From positions 1 through 64,000 of the forward strand of contig JASANG010000992.1 of assembly GCA_030248215.1 (NCBI GenBank): DNA of 64,000 nucleotides, given 5' to 3'. Origin of the DNA: Enoplolaimus lenunculus (taxonomy: Eukaryota; Nematoda; Enoplea; Enoplida; Thoracostomopsidae). The number at the start of each line of letters is the position of its first letter. Position 1 is the first letter of the stretch. This document shows, piece by piece, positions 1-12,045 of the stretch. Position numbers and translations under genes: made by a program. The notes beneath the pieces were generated by a model. That model was not told the DNA's origin. It saw only the letters and a list, made by a program, of their open reading frames with translations, and ran no database searches.

Positions 1-1020
1 TCTATGTATGGCGCTGGTTCAACTACCGTATTGCTCCTCAATACGATCCTTTTGGCTCCACTTCGTATTCTCTTAGAACTTCAGTTTACGCTAACATAGT
101 TTGGAGCGTAAGCAATTATAAATCGATGCGTGGGCGCTAAGTCGCAATGAAAAGTGCATTTAGGCTTTGCATGGATATATTGAATAGTTATTTGGGATGT
201 TCGTTGGCTTTTGTTACTGTTAATTACCTAGCTAGGCGTTAATCATGCTAACATTGTTATTGTATTGTGAATTTTGCAAGCCTCCGTAATCAGTCTTGGT
301 ATTATTCGGGTTGCGCTATACTTTAGTGAATCGGACGCCGCCCCACAGTAATTTTCCAAACGTTTTACAGCGATGCACGCGGGCGCCCGGCGAGTATAAA
401 GCAACCCTTAGTCTGCTTACAGTCAATTTTCTTGTCTTGAGTTTCAATTGCTTATGTACAGCTTTTGTGACTATCCGACTTAGTCGGTTTTAGTTGACTC
501 TAGTCACGGAAGCTCTAATGCGAGCAAATTGCTAATATAGCGGATTTTTTTACACGAACTTTGGAACGGGGGGGGCGGAATAAACATTAAAACGGTCGCG
601 TCATTGAACCAGAGCCTTGATCCGCGTTGCACTGAGACCAAACTTTATTTGAGCTGTGATTTACAAACATTATCACCTTTTCAATCGTACGATAAAGCTT
701 ACGTAACTTTAGTATAAAAAATGGCCAAAATATGCTTATAAAACAACTGAATAAATAGCAAAACGTCAAAAACTCAGCCGCTATTACTTTGACGCATGAC
801 GACGCAGTGAAGGTCACATCCACTGCAATCATAATGCCTATTGCAAACAGAAACTAAAACAAAAATAAATAAACAAAACTGTCCCACCCGTTCAAAGCAA
901 TAAAATATTTTTTCACTACACATATTTAATAGACATTACACAAGACCGTGCGAGCTATATTTTCGAAAATAAAATAAAGATTAATCACTGCCCCCCCCCC
1001 ACATTTCAGCTGTTATATAT

Positions 1021-1445
1021 CAGGTTGCCACCGGAATGACTATTTACAGGAATTGGAATTTGAAAAAATTACCGGAAACATAACTGGAAAATGAAAAAAT
1101 AGATGCCGCCGGCAAATTCATTTTAATTTTTCTTTTTTGCAATATTATTGGTGAAATAACCCTAATTGAAGATAGGTGTTCACTTTATCTGCTGGTATTT
1201 TAGATTTTCGCACCCCACTGAAGCGAAATCTACCTTCGATGGTTTATTTTCGGCGATTGTCAAAGTTTGTATACTGTACTGATGAAATCTATTTAATTTT
1301 TATTGTCATTTTTTAGTAAAATATCTTAATTTACACTGACCAACTTTTAATGCCGGCATTTTTCATTCCGGTAAAAAATTTTCCGAAACGAAACCGGAAG
1401 GTGAAAAAATGTCGGAACCGGAACCAAGTTCCGCTGTACCCCCAC
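1021..1445. mobile_element. hAT-like short TIR element, CCGGAA-rich family (left arm)
   Basis: Begins caggttgccaccggaat and ends with an inverted, diverged version of the same terminus rich in CCGGAA motifs. The core is AT-rich and shares the segment around attttagattttc with copies at 3,464-3,798 and 27,600-27,985. The mirror copy lies at about 25,185-25,608. No coding capacity is seen, so it would depend on a transposase elsewhere. Confidence 0.7.
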
Positions 1446-2075
1446 CTAACAAATTGTATACCAAAATTACACTTTTCTGATCGATCAGTTCCCTCACAAG
1501 GTTTCAGCCACCAATATATATATAGCACCCAAGGATATCTAACCAATCTCATCTCGGATATGCTGTTGCGCCCTGGATGGTGGGTGTCAGACAGTTGAAA
1601 TATTTCCGATCCAATTGCCAAGCACTAAAATTTTAATATGAAATCATTAAAATAATGACATTTTAAATAAGTACCAGTATCAAACGATGCATCTTATTGC
1701 ACATCACAAGCTGGCATTCAGACTAATATACTTAACTAAACTTTACGTACCACAAATCCGCTAACAAATTCCACTTCAACAAATATAAAAACAATTGTAT
1801 ATTAATTACTTAGCTACCGCTGCTAAAGCCGCTATTTTTTGTTTAAACCTGACGCTATGTTTATCGTTCGGGGACACGTCCGGCACCACGCAGCACCGCA
1901 AGTCAGAACATTTTTATTTATGAACGCGGTGCCGTGTAGAAATTCACAGCCCGAAACCCTAGTAAGCAGGAGTTACAAATACGAGAGTAACCAAAATGTA
2001 CTTTCGAAACACATAACATTAAGCCAAGATTTCAGCTAACGAGAGCACAAACATTTGGACATCTAAAAAACAATA

Positions 2076-2353
2076 AAGCCCTATTCACACGTGCAAGTTT
2101 TTGCTGCAAGAACTTGCAGCTGTAAATTGCACGCAGAACTTACATTTTTTTCATCAGCCAATAAGAAAGCGGCTGCAATAAATTCAACGAACTTGTATGG
2201 TTATTCAAACATGTGAACTAAATTCCTTGCCATGATTTTTAATGAAGTATTTACAGCTGCAAGTTTTTCGAACGGAATTTTGGACAAAACTAGCAAGTGC
2301 AAGTTGCAGCTACAAGTTTTCGCATCAAAAACTTACACGTTTGAATAAGGCTT
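2076..2353. mobile_element. Short TIR element with TTGCAGC-rich ends (left arm)
   Basis: The two ends are inverted copies of about 45 bp: aagccctattcacacgtg at the left and, in reverse complement, aagccttattcaaacgtg at the right. Both continue into alternating CTTGCAGCTG-like motifs that can fold back. No ORF of note. Related fragments occur at about 39,255, 47,150 and 59,885. Confidence 0.8.
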
Positions 2354-2796
2354 CATAAACAATCCACAAAAATAACTTAAACGCAAATTTTCATCAATCA
2401 CAGTCTGTATAATTGCCTATTTTAAGCTAATTTTAATTTCGAATAGTACAGATCCCGTGGATTAAGATTCCATCACATTGACGGTTTTAAGGCTTTGGCA
2501 AAAATCTCAACCATAGCTAAGAATTTCCTGTAGCCAAACCGTAAACATGAGGCGACTACGCAGATATACAACAATGATTACCTGCATCTCATCGGACTAA
2601 CAGAATATAAACAAAACATTTCTTCTTATCCTACGACTAAATACTTTCAATTGTACCCGCACGTGTCTCAGGGTGGGGCTAAATACTTCCAGTAACTTTG
2701 TCAAAAATTTCGTATCCGATCGCTTCAATTTGAAGAACCAACGAATTTTGCAGCCACACAGCTACACTGCTTGCAAATACCATATTTCAATTATAT

Positions 2797-2967
2797 ATAC
2801 GTATATATACATATATAAATATATATATACATATATACAAATATATATGTATATACATATATACGTATATACATATATACATATATATAAATATATATAC
2901 ATATATAAATATATACATATAAATAAATATATATAAATATATATTTATTTATATATATTATATATCA
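2797..2967. repeat. TA-rich microsatellite (left arm)
   Basis: About 170 bp of alternating TA, TATACA and TAAATA units. The apparent reading frame here (about 2,673-2,936) is a by-product of the repeat, giving runs of Tyr and Ile. The mirror tract lies at 23,697-23,865 and differs in unit order and length. Confidence 0.95.
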
Positions 2968-3463
2968 TCAAAACATAAATACCATTCTCTGTCTCGGCTG
3001 CCGTATCCGTATTCAGCCGCAGGGTAAAATAAACCACTTTAAACTCCACAAATATCATAAACAAGAAATAGAATGAACTTGGGGTGCGGGACAGGTCCGC
3101 AATTACGTGGGCCGCCCCCTACGGACCTCTTAAGCCTGCTGGACGTGGCCGATATAGCATTAAAGGAATTTTATACAAGCATAATCTATGGTTCCCCTTG
3201 ATAAAGCTATCTCTTCTACTACCGTTACCTATTGGTTGGTTGTGGACCTCAGCTGAATCCGAAAAGTTTTAGCTGAATATTGGCAAATCGATACAACAAA
3301 ATTTCAGTTCAAGACTGTGTCAGTACCGGTCAAATATTAATAACCAGACTGTTTTCCACTGAGGACAAAGGGCTCAACCTTGCGTCCGTCCATTCAACGG
3401 CGGCTCCTGACATTTCTGACAGGATGGACCGGCTCATTGGCGGATCCAGAAATTCCTGGTGGG

Positions 3464-3798
3464 CAGGGTGCAACCGGAATTATAATTTACCGGGACCGGA
3501 ATTTGAAAAATGCATTTCACCAAAAATTTCATTTTAATCTTATTTTTTGCTCTATTATTTGTGAAATAACCTTAGTCGAACATAGGTATTTATTTTATTT
3601 GTTGTATTTTAGATTTTCATCATCGACTGAAGTGAAATCCACCATCAATGGCTTATTTCAAAAGAGATTCTTAAAAATTAGCAAAGTTAAGAAAACGACC
3701 AAATTATAACACCGGAATTTTTAAATCCGGTAAAAATTTACCGGAACCGGAAGCTGAAAATATGCCGGAACCGAAACCGGAATTCCGGTTGCACCCTG
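3464..3798. mobile_element. hAT-like MITE with 8-bp target duplication (left arm)
   Basis: Both ends carry CAGGGTGCAACCGGAATT in inverted orientation. The element is flanked on both sides by ctggtggg, a perfect 8-bp target-site duplication, which is the signature of hAT-superfamily transposition. The internal AT-rich core has no transposase. The mirror copy at 22,846-23,211 is flanked by the complementary cccaccag. Confidence 0.92.
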
Positions 3799-3984
3799 CT
3801 GGTGGGAGGATGCACAAGTGGAAAATGTTAAGTTTTGGCACATGTTCATACATATTTTTACGCATATAAAAACAACCGCAAGTCACACACAAACTGGTGA
3901 TTTTTGAAAATATGGGAAAAACCATAACACCTCTTCGTCCAAGTAACAACCAAGATACTTTGAGGTTCTGTCTATATCAGGGTT

Positions 3985-4350
3985 CCAACAGGGGCTTAAT
4001 TTTGCAGGAACAGGAACCGGAATTTGAAATAATTTTCATTACCGAATTACTGTTGAACGTTTTAGTAAAAAGCTAAAACAACTGCTTAAACGAATTTTCA
4101 CTATTTTATTATCAAGTTTTGCGAAAACACAACGGAAACAGTTTATTAACAAAATTGAAGTAATTGCAAAAACACTCATGTCGAAATAACAATTTTTAAA
4201 GACAAAGTTTCCAATATTTAAATGATTATGAATAATTTGCCACAAAACAGTAAAAACTCCGGTTCCTGCATTTTTGAATGCAGGACCAGGAACCGGAACA
4301 GGAATTGAATTTTCGCAAGAATTCTGGACGGAACAAGAATTCCGGTTATA
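3985..4350. mobile_element. Degenerate relative of the CCGGAA-rich element (left arm)
   Basis: Begins gggttccaacaggggc and ends aagaattccggttataac, with ggaaccggaa motifs inside both ends. The termini are diverged and no clear target duplication is visible. The mirror lies at about 22,295-22,665. Confidence 0.5.
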
Positions 4351-4898
4351 ACAATCACCTGCACGACCTTTGTTCACGGGACCGACCCCAACCCGGGCTC
4401 GTAGTCACTGAGTGCTCCGCCTACAAACGTGATACCCCACTCATAAGCCTGCTATTTCAGCCGCACAACCCTCATAAAATAGTTTTGCCCCCTCCCCCAG
4501 CAAGTTAAACGCATCCCAAACCAACCAACATATAACCCCACACCAGAACCACTGTACCCATTTGATAACCAAACTGCTCGACTGGGTAAGTGAAACGGTG
4601 AGTAATCGCATATGTATTGTTTATAAAAAAAGCATAAAAAATACATAAAAAAACAATTTAAACGTCAATCAACTCCGATAGTAGCGACTCGATATACATC
4701 CAACAGGGGCCGCGCGGTATATACAGCGAGATAACCTTGCGAGCGAAAAGCCAACATGTCAATTTCAGCACTAACCCTTAATACAAAAAATACGGTTTGC
4801 TTTCAGCTGAGAAGGCATGGCCCGTCTGGAAGCCGCCCTTTAAATCCGCCGGCGTCGACATAGTAAAAATTCAAACCAAACCAATACAATATATATTA

Positions 4899-4901
<3 letters not shown>

Positions 4902-4941
<40 letters not shown>

Positions 4942-4952
4942 AAAAAAAAAAA
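4902..4952. repeat. Poly-A tract (left arm)
   Basis: About 50 A residues interrupted once by a T, followed by AT-rich DNA. The mirror tract (21,781-21,814) is shorter and is joined to different sequence on one side. Confidence 0.95.
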
Positions 4953-5104
4953 ATATATATTTCTTCCTCCTGCTACAAAAAAACACAATGCAGTAGAAAA
5001 AACGCGCTGCAAAAATTATTAATACTTCCAAAAAAAAAAAGAGAATATACTATTTTTACTTTCCTAAAATTAAAACAAAAAATATTTCTTCAGGTTCAAA
5101 ACGA

Positions 5105-5270
5105 TCGGCAATGTAAAGAACAGGGGCGGAACAGTATTACAGGCATATTCCTAAGCCTAAGCCTAAACGTAACAATGAGCATATTCGTAAGTCTAAGCCT
5201 AAGCCTAAGCGTAACAATGAGCATATTCGTAAGCCCAAGCCTAAGCCAAACAAAAATAGTCTAAAGCTTA
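5105..5270. mobile_element. TTAGGC-bearing TIR element, one end only (left arm)
   Basis: Starts ggcaatgtaaagaacagg followed by gcggaacagtatta, the left terminus of the family defined by the complete copy at 59,408-59,574. It then runs through repeated cctaag hexamers (complement of TTAGGC-type units) and two copies of a gagcatattcgtaag block. The opposite terminus is not visible. The mirror copy is at about 21,590-21,750. Confidence 0.75.
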
Positions 5271-5406
5271 AAAGTGATTATGTACTTTCGAAATTAATTT
5301 CGCAGAAAAGCAGAATCGAGTCAGATGTCTGCTTATTCAATTGCAGAATCTACGACAATTCGTCGCCCGACAATTTTAAGCTTAATCCTAAGCGAATTAT
5401 AATCCT

Positions 5407-5553
5407 GACCCATGTTACTTTTAGAGACGTAACAGTAGATTAAGCGTATTCCTAAGCCTAAGCCTGAGCTAAAAATGTAATCTAGAATCGAAACCTACTC
5501 TTTTATAAATCCACCAGAAACCTGGACGCCCCTTAAAGTAACATGAGCCATAA
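5407..5553. mobile_element. TTAGGC-bearing TIR element, ATGTTAC subfamily (left arm)
   Basis: Termini are acccatgttacttttag at the left and its inverted counterpart at the right (ttaaagtaacatgagcc). Inside is a run of cctaag units. This is a second terminus type carrying the same hexamer cargo. Other copies are at 21,310-21,450 (mirror) and 59,634-59,805. Confidence 0.75.
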
Positions 5554-6081
5554 CCCTAAGAAATAAATGATGGGTGACGAATTGTGGAACCAATGAAATT
5601 TCAGCTTTTACATGTCGAGTGGACGAGTTATCGGGTGACAAACTGTCGTAATACCTAAATTGTGAGCGCCAGATCTGATAAGACAGTTAGGTTAAGCTAT
5701 GCGAGCTAGATTAAGCTATAAGACCAACGGCACAGCTGGAAGCCGCACACTTAGGCTTTAATCTCCTTTATAATTTTTGTCCAGGGTTTTTTAGGAAATT
5801 TTTCAGCATGAATTCTGGATTTGGATCAACATAAACATTTTCCAAAATCCTTTTCCCCCCATTTTTAATCCGCCCTTAAAACCCCGTACAGGCAGGATTT
5901 AGCCACCAATTACTCAAACTTTTCCCAACTAAAACAATTTACTCTGTCCTTACAGGTTAAAACCTTAAGAAAATATTCATAGCCCGCGCCTATTTTTTAC
6001 AAAACCCAAAGAAGGGAAAGCACAACCACCTTTATAAACATGCTAAATAAAATAAGTATCCTATTTTTAAAAATCAACCCC

Positions 6082-6261
6082 GCCCATTGAAAGGACCAGG
6101 CCCGGAAAATATTTAAAGCCAAATGCTAAATCTAATGCCCCTGAGTATGCCCCTGGGATAAGGCGAGAAAAAAAATTAGTTCCCCCGCAGAAACTAATGC
6201 TTAAGCTTACTCTTTTCTAGTCCCACAGAAAAATGTTCCGCGCCTGATGTGTACATGGGCC
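6082..6261. mobile_element. TTAGGC-bearing TIR element, degraded copy (left arm)
   Basis: Mirror of the well-formed copy at 20,611-20,776. The right terminus (gtacatgggcc) and the block gcttaagcttactc are clear, but the left half is strongly diverged and C-rich and the hexamers are mostly lost. It forms part of a locally degraded patch starting at about 5,860. Confidence 0.65.
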
Positions 6262-7199
6262 AACATCACATACACAACCTAACTCACACCTCCGAAATAA
6301 AATCATACCGCCGCCGTTTCTACCAACTGACCTTATCCCTGTCAGATATTACTTCAAGCTGGTATAATTCAAAAATCTATACCCAATAACACCCTTCTAT
6401 TATACGGAAATCGGTTCTTTGCCGAATATAAAACCGGTATCGGATATCCGGTTACACCCACATGCTCACCAGAGCATTCAGGAGTCATCGAGCGACAAAG
6501 ACGTTGGACAACAAAATTCAATCCCAAACCAATAAACATAGTCAGACGGCTACTGATAACCGCATATCGCTTTGTTATGTATTTTCCACAATAAACTTGC
6601 TCGCAAGATATATATTTGTTCAAGTCGATATAGCACAAATCTTCACAACATAAGCAACCTGCCAGCTGCGATCTATGATGTCTGCCCCAGCTACTTTCAG
6701 GGGTTAACATTTATTCGTTGTAGTACAGTAGACTAAGCTTATGCATAGCCCACAATATCTCAATAACACGCGGTTGAAATTCATATCGACACTTTAGACG
6801 ACTGCCTTCAACTGTTACACACTTAATAAAGCAATGACACTTGCCGTAGCAAAAATATTTTCAGTATCTAACAATGCATTTCGATTTGTAAAAGATAGCT
6901 TATACTTTCAAAATTTTGTTATATTTTACTATTAGTAGCGGTCTGACCGTGTTTTCGAATTAAGCCTTTTACTGACAGCTACTGTACTTTCAATTCATTT
7001 GCCGCTGACGATTGCTGTTTGCCACGTTGCAACCCGTAGACGGTTGCCGTTTCTCGGTTCAAACCAGCGGCTACAGCTGCTGTAGTCCAAAATTTAATAG
7101 CGTAGACGACTGCATTGTCACAAAAATATAGCAGCCGTTTGCTGTATATACAGCACTAGGCCGCTACCGCACGCAATATATTTTAAGTGTATATACATT

Positions 7200-7545
7200 A
7201 ATAATGTACCAGAAAAGTATTTTTTGCATACACTTATGCGTATCCTTAAGCTGACACTTAGGAATATGCTTATCGTTACGCTGTTTAGGAATATGCTTTT
7301 ATACTGCGGTTACGGACCTCCAGTAGCACTTGCCACAGTACCGGTAAAAGTCCTTCGGCTTATTAAGGTCAGCGCCGATATAAGCTCAGAGTATAGCTCA
7401 AGTATACATAGATATCCGTCAAAATACAGTAAGCTTTTTTCAGTAAATTGTTAAAGCGTTCCAACATAGCGTCATGGCGTTACTTTTTTCTAGTCCCACA
7501 GAAAAACGTTCCGCCCCTGATCTTTATATGGACCATTCCAAATCT
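7200..7545. mobile_element. Fragmented TTAGGC-type element (left arm)
   Basis: Two family blocks are visible: ttaggaatatgcttatcg with relatives at 7,235-7,300, and the right terminus with ttccgcccctgatctt at 7,487-7,545. The mirror lies at about 19,325-19,650. The central part is unrelated, so it may be two fragments or one expanded copy. Confidence 0.55.
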
Positions 7546-8083
7546 CTAACTGCGCTGTATGAACCCGAGAAATCCTGCGTATTTTCGAAACAGTTCAAAA
7601 ATTACGCTGTGACGCTATTAATCACGCTCGCAGAAACACAAATGCTACAATGCAGGCAAGTTTCAAGTTGACCCCAAAACATAAAACTTTGTTGCAACCC
7701 ACTAAAAGCAATCTAACACAAAAGCCTCCCAGTATTTTAAGCCAGCCGAGTATGTCATGAACTGTCGACATTAAAACTCTGAACAAATAAAATTTACTTA
7801 AAAACAACATAAACCACACCGATTGAACCAATTTACTTTCATTGGCGCAAGCGTTAGTCTACGCGTATTGCAACCCCCAAATAACAAAACTTAACCGGGG
7901 TACTAAGTATTACAGCACAATACCATTACTCGTGTCCGCGTTTGATTCTTGCCAAAACACTGCATTGCGAGTACAAATCAATTCTTAAAAATAACATCAC
8001 TTTTACCTCAGTTGCAAATACACTTCTCTTCTCATAATACATTCCATTCCATACCAGCATAAAGATTGAGTTTTTGGTATTTC

Positions 8084-8510
8084 CCATGGTGTAATCAAAT
8101 ATCCGATTCCATTTCCGGTAAAAATCGGTGTCCGTTTCCGCTTTAGAAATAACGGAAATTCTATTTTTTATGCTCAAAGTTACGTAGTTATATATCTCTT
8201 ATATATCTGGCAATTTTTCATTTTGGAGACGCTGCTAATAGTCGAAATGAAATAAAAATTTTGAAATTCACCCAAAATCTTGAAAATTTCGAAGCATCCA
8301 CGATTTTTTCTTCAAATTAGAAAGAGCCGTGAATATTTGCACGCTTCAATTGCGTTGGCAGAACAATAAAACATCTTTGAAACTTTTATACTTCAAAATA
8401 GTTTTTCTTTTCCGTTTTGTTTACTATCCGTATATACCCTGGTATTTGCATACGGAAACGGACACGGATTTTTTCAGGAAACAGAAGTGAAAACCCAATT
8501 ATACCCTGAC
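8084..8510. mobile_element. Short element with GGATATCCGGTTACACC-type ends (left arm)
   Basis: One end carries the CGGAAACGGACACCG motif and the other a diverged inverted version. The AT-rich core is shared with 49,723-50,098 and with the interrupted copy at 51,513-52,625. The mirror is at 18,361-18,785. No ORF of note. Confidence 0.75.
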
Positions 8511-8759
8511 TATCACAAGGCCATCTTTGAACTACACAACTAGGAACAACACAAGCCGCCTACAAAAATTACCTTGTCCAATAACAAACAATCAAAATCC
8601 TGAAAACGACTGAGCCATTCAAACATATTCCACTATTTTGTTTCTCGATCAGCTTTGGCTAAACGACTACGAAAGCCAAGGTCCAATATAATAAAATCAA
8701 CACCGTTTTATCCATACCATACCGTACCGCGCAATTACTACCAAACATCTGTGATACAA

Positions 8760-10855
8760 TTACTCCAATGACCCAAACCAAAACAAATCACAATAAGCTT
8801 CCGTAAGCGCTCTGTGACAGCCAATAGACGACCTGTACCCTGCGGCTTGTTCCGACACCGGAACCGCCTTAATAAACTGGGTATACCCAAGTCTATCCAA
8901 TTCGGTAACTTTAGGCAATTTAGGTCCAAGCCAGACCGCTTGAAAATCAGGTTCAACATACTGATACGGTTGCGATTTGGGCACAGCACCATTACTCATA
9001 TCGCTATTACGAATATTAACAAAGCTTTCAGGTTGTGCAAAAATGTACTTGGCTTGATTTGCGACAAGTCCCTCCACAGAGGCCTGTGATACTTCACTGA
9101 AGTTGTCTTCGTTTTCTTTCCGTTTCCGAGCAATTAAAATATCCGCCGGCAAATCAGAGCTCATTAGTTCCTTTATTAAATCGACTCGCACTTGCGAGCT
9201 ATCGGCTTTGCGACTGCTTTTAGCTGCTGGGGGAACACGTGCCACGGCAGCTAATGTACTACTTGCATTAACACCTGTTGACAATTCAGGTCCGCCACAA
9301 TAACCCGTGTCGTGCCGTCTGAAACCACGAACCCGTTCGCGATAGTTTTCTTCATCTTTCAGTTGATTAAGTACCCATTTTTTCGTCCGTACTTTTTCGA
9401 TTTCTGAAACCATACCTTTTTAAAAAGTATTTTTTAGAAATTTTAAAAACAAAACTTTGGAAAATATATACAATTTAAAATCCAAACACAAGTAGCCTAT
9501 AAACTTCAAACTTTTCCAAACCAGAGATCATGACAGTTTTCGTTATATAAACAACTGTTTCACGATAGCAGATCCTCGAGTATACGGCAGTAAGTTAGGT
9601 TGACGCGAGCTAATCGGCAAAAATTTGAAACGTTACATCTATGAAAATTATGCATAAACTTTCGTCGTCAACGAAGCCGTAGTATTGGTACACCACCGAA
9701 AAAGTTATGCTAACTGTTATATATTTCAACACCAACTTATACTATCATTTCAAACAAAATTCAAGGCAAAATGTTGTGAGTTTGGTCATAAATCCGGCTA
9801 TGTTGCATTCCGGAGCCGGATGTTGCGGTCCTGTAAGAGCCAAATGTCCGGTTGCACCCTAGTATATACTTTTTTGCACATCCGCTGAGGGGTGCTGTTC
9901 AAGTGGCTGTATACTTGCCGCGTGGTGCATTCCGGCGTACTATAAACGCCTAAGAACTCCGGAACAGTAAAATAACCAAAAAGTTTAAATTTCTATTTTC
10001 GTATTAAGCATTGCTAATTTAAAAACCCCTGCAACAATTAAATATGTACTCACCTGCTTTGTTCTATTGCATCGCTATACTCACGCTCAAATCGTTCAAT
10101 TTCCGCCAATGTATTTTCGACATCTGTATCATTTACCAGGTTACTTACGACCGTTTCAAATCTTTCCAGATAGTCGTTGTAGCTTCTAGATCTTGAAAGT
10201 CATCATCTGTAAAAAATTTAAAACAACGTTCCTTAGAATTGAACAAGTGTTATTTGATTCCAGCCACATGTACGCAAAACAAACGAATTTGATAATGAAG
10301 GTAAGATATCGAGTCGTAAAAAATAACACAACAGTTTTGGAAATCGACAAACAACAATAAACTTCAATTAGCGCTAGTACAAAACTTAAGCCGTTTTTTC
10401 AGAAAAAACTTGTGTCCGATAAAGCTTCAATAAAAACTAATATTAATACCATTTGCCTAAGCTTAAAGCTTTCGTTTACAACAGACTTTGCGGTTCATAA
10501 CGCGTTGTTGATATTTATAATTAGTCAGTTCCAGAATACAATTTTTACAGATATGTATCATATGGCAAGGTAGTCTAACCATGCTGTGTTTTAGACTCAT
10601 GTACCTTTCAAACAATAAGTTTTCGACAATTTCTTTCTCCAGTATACTTCTTTCTCAATCTTCAGGATCATCAAACGTTTGTTTCCAAAACGCTGTCTTT
10701 TTCAGAGTTTTCCCGCATGTCGGGCATGGAGCTGAGTTGCGAGCAAATACATTATTGACACAATTTTCGCATAACGAATGGCCGCAAATGTTCACCATCA
10801 ACTTGAAAAACCTGTTATTGTAGTCATTGCTTTTGCACTTTGGACATGACTTCAT
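8760..10855 (-). pseudogene. MNAT1: MNAT1 second copy, frame broken by three single-base indels
   Basis: Mirror copy of the gene at 16,017-18,110. Exons on the minus strand are 10,855-10,605, 10,206-10,054 and 9,403-8,760, with the same splice sites. Against the intact copy I see one extra base in exon 1 (after the codons for QTFDDP, giving an early stop), one missing base in exon 2 (atctagaag for atctgagaag) and one extra A in an A-run early in exon 3. Exon 3 otherwise appears identical in all reading frames, and I found no coding substitutions. A pseudogene evolving for long should also carry substitutions, so this is either a very young dead copy or an intact copy with consensus indel errors. 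Upstream of the RING Met this copy has an open in-frame extension (ATG at 10,915) that the other copy lacks. Confidence 0.85.
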
Positions 10856-11702
10856 ATTTTTGGAGCACGTCCCTGATCGATCAATTGAACAAGCATCAAT
10901 AGCGTATTGACTCATCTAACGCTACCTATAAAACGACTAGTATTAGTATTATTTGCAGCCTAAACAATATATATCTGTCAAAATGTATGTCGTAGGAAAT
11001 CAGGCATTGTGCACATCTGCAGGCAGCACATGACTCGAGTGTATCATATAAGCGAATGTTGTGCGTGGGCGTCTATAATACTTAAGAAATTATGAAAATT
11101 TATGCAAAAATACACCGATGTTTTGATAATAAATTACCTACCCACATATTATGTGTCTAAAGTCAATCTTTGTTCATCTGTAATCAAACCTGGCGCGAAT
11201 TGTTCGGAAACGTTAAGAACTACAATTATCTGCGTGGTTTGCGCTTTTCGCGTTGTTTCTAAATATACAGTTTAGCATTTTTCGGAACATATTAAAAGAT
11301 TGGTAAGTCAGAACCTGTGCAGAAATATTGGTTTTAGTTTTAGATGTTCTGAAAACGGCGCGTTAACCGCCGACGCATGGCTGAAAGCAGCGAGGATGAC
11401 GGGAATGTCGGAGCTCGGAACCAATATTAATAGAACAGGAAACTATTTGTTTTATAACTACCCGTGTCATGAGTAACTAAAAATTTGGTAAAATCAGGCT
11501 TAGCAATCAGATGTATATTAACAGTATTTTCTAGTAAAAACGTCCTGCAGAATATTTTTAAAACAACCCGTGCAGTTGTGGGTATACGTGGTGTGGCACA
11601 ATAGCAAACGTAGTTTTATGTCCGTGTAAGCATGTGAGACATGCTTGTTCGCTATGTGCACAGGCAATATAGTGCAGTGCACTGTATGTATGCTGGTTGG
11701 CA

Positions 11703-12045
11703 GCATGGGCGGACTGCGTGGCGCAGTGGTAGAGTATTCGCTTAAGGATCCGTCAGCTGAGGGAGTTGCAACCAAGCTCCGGTAGCCCGATTTCCCAGCT
11801 TCCAGCTCCTTAGTTCGAAGGTCTGAAATCCCGGTTCCTACCTAGAACTATATTCTTGAATGCGTACAGCATCTATAATAAGTTAGCGATAGGTTTTCAA
11901 ACTGACAAATGTCAGTCATAGAAACCGGGACATCAAACCTTTTACAAAGCAGCTGGAAAAGCGTGTTACAGGTGGTTTCAAACTAGCGACCTTCTGCGTG
12001 TCAAGCAGACCCCGTTACCTCTACGCCACGTAGCCCGCCTGTCCA
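11703..12045. mobile_element. Pair of opposed tRNA-derived SINE heads (left arm)
   Basis: On the plus strand at 11,706-11,775 a tRNA-like head has an A-box-like tggcgcagtggtagag and a B-box-like gagttgcaacc. On the minus strand at about 12,040-11,965 a second head has tggcgtagaggtaacgg, a 5-bp anticodon stem with loop ttgacac (Val GAC-like) and a B-box-like agtttgaaacc. The stems have several mismatches, so these are SINE heads rather than working tRNA genes. The shared tail (ctatcgctaac motif) recurs near 38,460, 40,900 and 43,320. Confidence 0.7.

Noticed and set aside
5105-5270. CRISPR-like or regulated repeat array
   Set aside because: The short direct repeats are telomere-like hexamers inside a TIR element, without regular spacers.
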